Below are positions 6,264-6,454 of a stretch of 6,454 nt of DNA, piece after piece. Made by a program: the position numbers and the translations under genes. Within the stretch, counting starts at the first letter, position 1. Every line of letters begins with the position of its first letter. This stretch comes from Spirochaetaceae bacterium (GTDB lineage: Bacteria > Spirochaetota > Spirochaetia > SZUA-6 > Fen-1364), in the NCBI GenBank assembly GCA_003154555.1, contig PMDT01000352.1, forward strand, positions 1-6,454, written 5' to 3'. Below the pieces are notes generated by a model. That model searched no databases. It was not told the DNA's origin and saw only the letters and a program-made list of their open reading frames with translations.

Positions 6264-6407
6264 GATGAATCACATTCATCACTGAAGGGGATCGTGAGAA
6301 GCAGGGGCCTCCCAATGGAGGCATGAGGTCTCTCGAAGAGAGCTACCCTACAAGCGCCTCTCACATCCCCTTCCACATTATCGCGGCCGCTTCGGGCGGC
6401 TTTTTTT
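6264..6407 (+). ncRNA. Structured small RNA of unrecognised family
   Basis: About 144 bases, bounded by a consensus-like promoter and an intrinsic terminator. Predicted structure in order: a 5' hairpin starting at +1, with 7-bp arms GATGAAT (6264-6270) and ATTCATC (6274-6280) around loop CAC; a closing helix of 15 bp pairing 6284-6299 with 6359-6373, with C6293 bulged; inside it hairpin GCCTCC/GGAGGC (6307-6312 with 6317-6322, loop CAAT) and hairpin CTCTC/GAGAG (6330-6334 with 6338-6342, loop GAA). AGGG (6303-6306) can also pair with CCCT (6346-6349), making a three-way junction, leaving ATGAGG and ACAAGCGCC stretches partly single stranded. I see no SRP, 5S, tmRNA, RNase P or classical 6S hallmarks. 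It could be a trans-acting sRNA or a leader/riboswitch with attenuator for a gene beyond 6454; there is no sizeable protein frame inside that ends before the terminator. Structure was paired by eye, not folded by program. Confidence 0.75.
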
Positions 6408-6453
6408 GCGGCCGCTCCTGGCGGCATTTTGCGGTCGCTCCTGGCGACATTTC
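6383..6453 (+). repeat. Three tandem hairpin-repeat units, the first being the terminator
   Basis: Units begin at 6383, 6408 and 6431, i.e. 25 then 23 bases apart. The middle unit reads GCGGCCGC, loop TCCTG, arm GCGGC, tail ATTTT. The last reads GCGGTCGC, loop TCCTG, arm GCGAC, tail ATTTC. The arm change GCCGC/GCGGC to GTCGC/GCGAC is compensatory and keeps five pairs. The array reaches the window edge and may continue. Confidence 0.85.
6386..6407 (+). terminator. Intrinsic terminator of the small RNA
   Basis: Arms GCCGC (6386-6390) and GCGGC (6396-6400) enclose TTCGG, followed at once by seven T (6401-6407). This is a textbook Rho-independent terminator on the plus strand. With GCG before it, the unit matches the neighbouring hairpin repeats, except that loop TCCTG is TTCGG and the ATTTT tail is TTTTTTT. 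Confidence 0.85.
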
Positions 6454-6454
6454 C

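Noticed and set aside
6264..6407. 6S, SRP, 5S, tmRNA or a known riboswitch.
   Set aside because: No central 6S bubble with terminal hairpin, no SRP GGAA-type tip with its partner motif, no 5S or tmRNA core; the conserved motifs I know for common riboswitches are absent. This is by eye only.
6173..6453. CRISPR array.
   Set aside because: Units are directly adjacent without 30-40-base unique spacers, and no cas genes are present.
6323..6454. Open frame from ATG 6323 to the window edge without a stop (44 codons).
   Set aside because: It runs through the RNA helix strand, the terminator and the repeats; GGAGG is only one base from the ATG, and the encoded peptide is repeat-derived.

Overview
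The window looks like a chromosomal segment of a GC-rich, probably Gram-negative bacterium. Base composition is roughly two-thirds GC, and the envelope-type proteins carry signal or membrane segments. Nothing here fixes the phylum. I see no phage, plasmid or insertion-sequence genes, no tRNA or rRNA, and no CRISPR array.

About 93% of the window (1-6075) is a tight run of six protein genes, all on the minus strand. In transcription order they are: an M19 (renal-dipeptidase type) metallopeptidase at 6075-5065; an MTH1-like Nudix hydrolase at 5068-4550; a large signal-peptide and membrane protein with a glutamine-amidotransferase-like fold at 4537-2609; a six-helix ABC-2-type permease at 2612-1836; a membrane-anchored coiled-coil, low-complexity protein at 1843-419; and the N-terminal third of a MoxR-family AAA+ ATPase (401-1), which runs off the left edge. 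Three junctions overlap by 4, 4 and 8 bases, and the other two gaps are 12 and 17 bases. The last four genes resemble the MoxR-centred membrane clusters seen in many bacteria, where a MoxR chaperone-type ATPase is encoded with membrane proteins and usually DUF58/VWA proteins. The rest of such a cluster would lie left of position 1. The first two genes are housekeeping-type enzymes that may only be neighbours.

A possible promoter sits exactly where these two groups meet. The stop codon of the Nudix gene forms the TG element of an extended -10 sequence, which would start a transcript on the first base of the next ATG, giving a leaderless mRNA. The first gene of the run also lacks a ribosome binding site and has a weaker -10-like element just before its ATG. 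The other genes do have Shine-Dalgarno sequences.

The right end (6076-6454) holds no convincing protein gene but is the most interesting part. On the plus strand it carries a complete small transcription unit: a promoter with a perfect TATAAT and a 17-base spacer, a predicted start at 6264, about 144 bases of highly structured sequence (5' hairpin, 15-bp closing helix, two inner hairpins), and a hairpin-plus-T7 terminator at 6386-6407. I do not recognise the RNA family. On both sides lie copies of a roughly 23-base hairpin repeat whose arms change in a compensatory way, and the terminator itself looks like one of these copies. The array appears to continue past the right edge.
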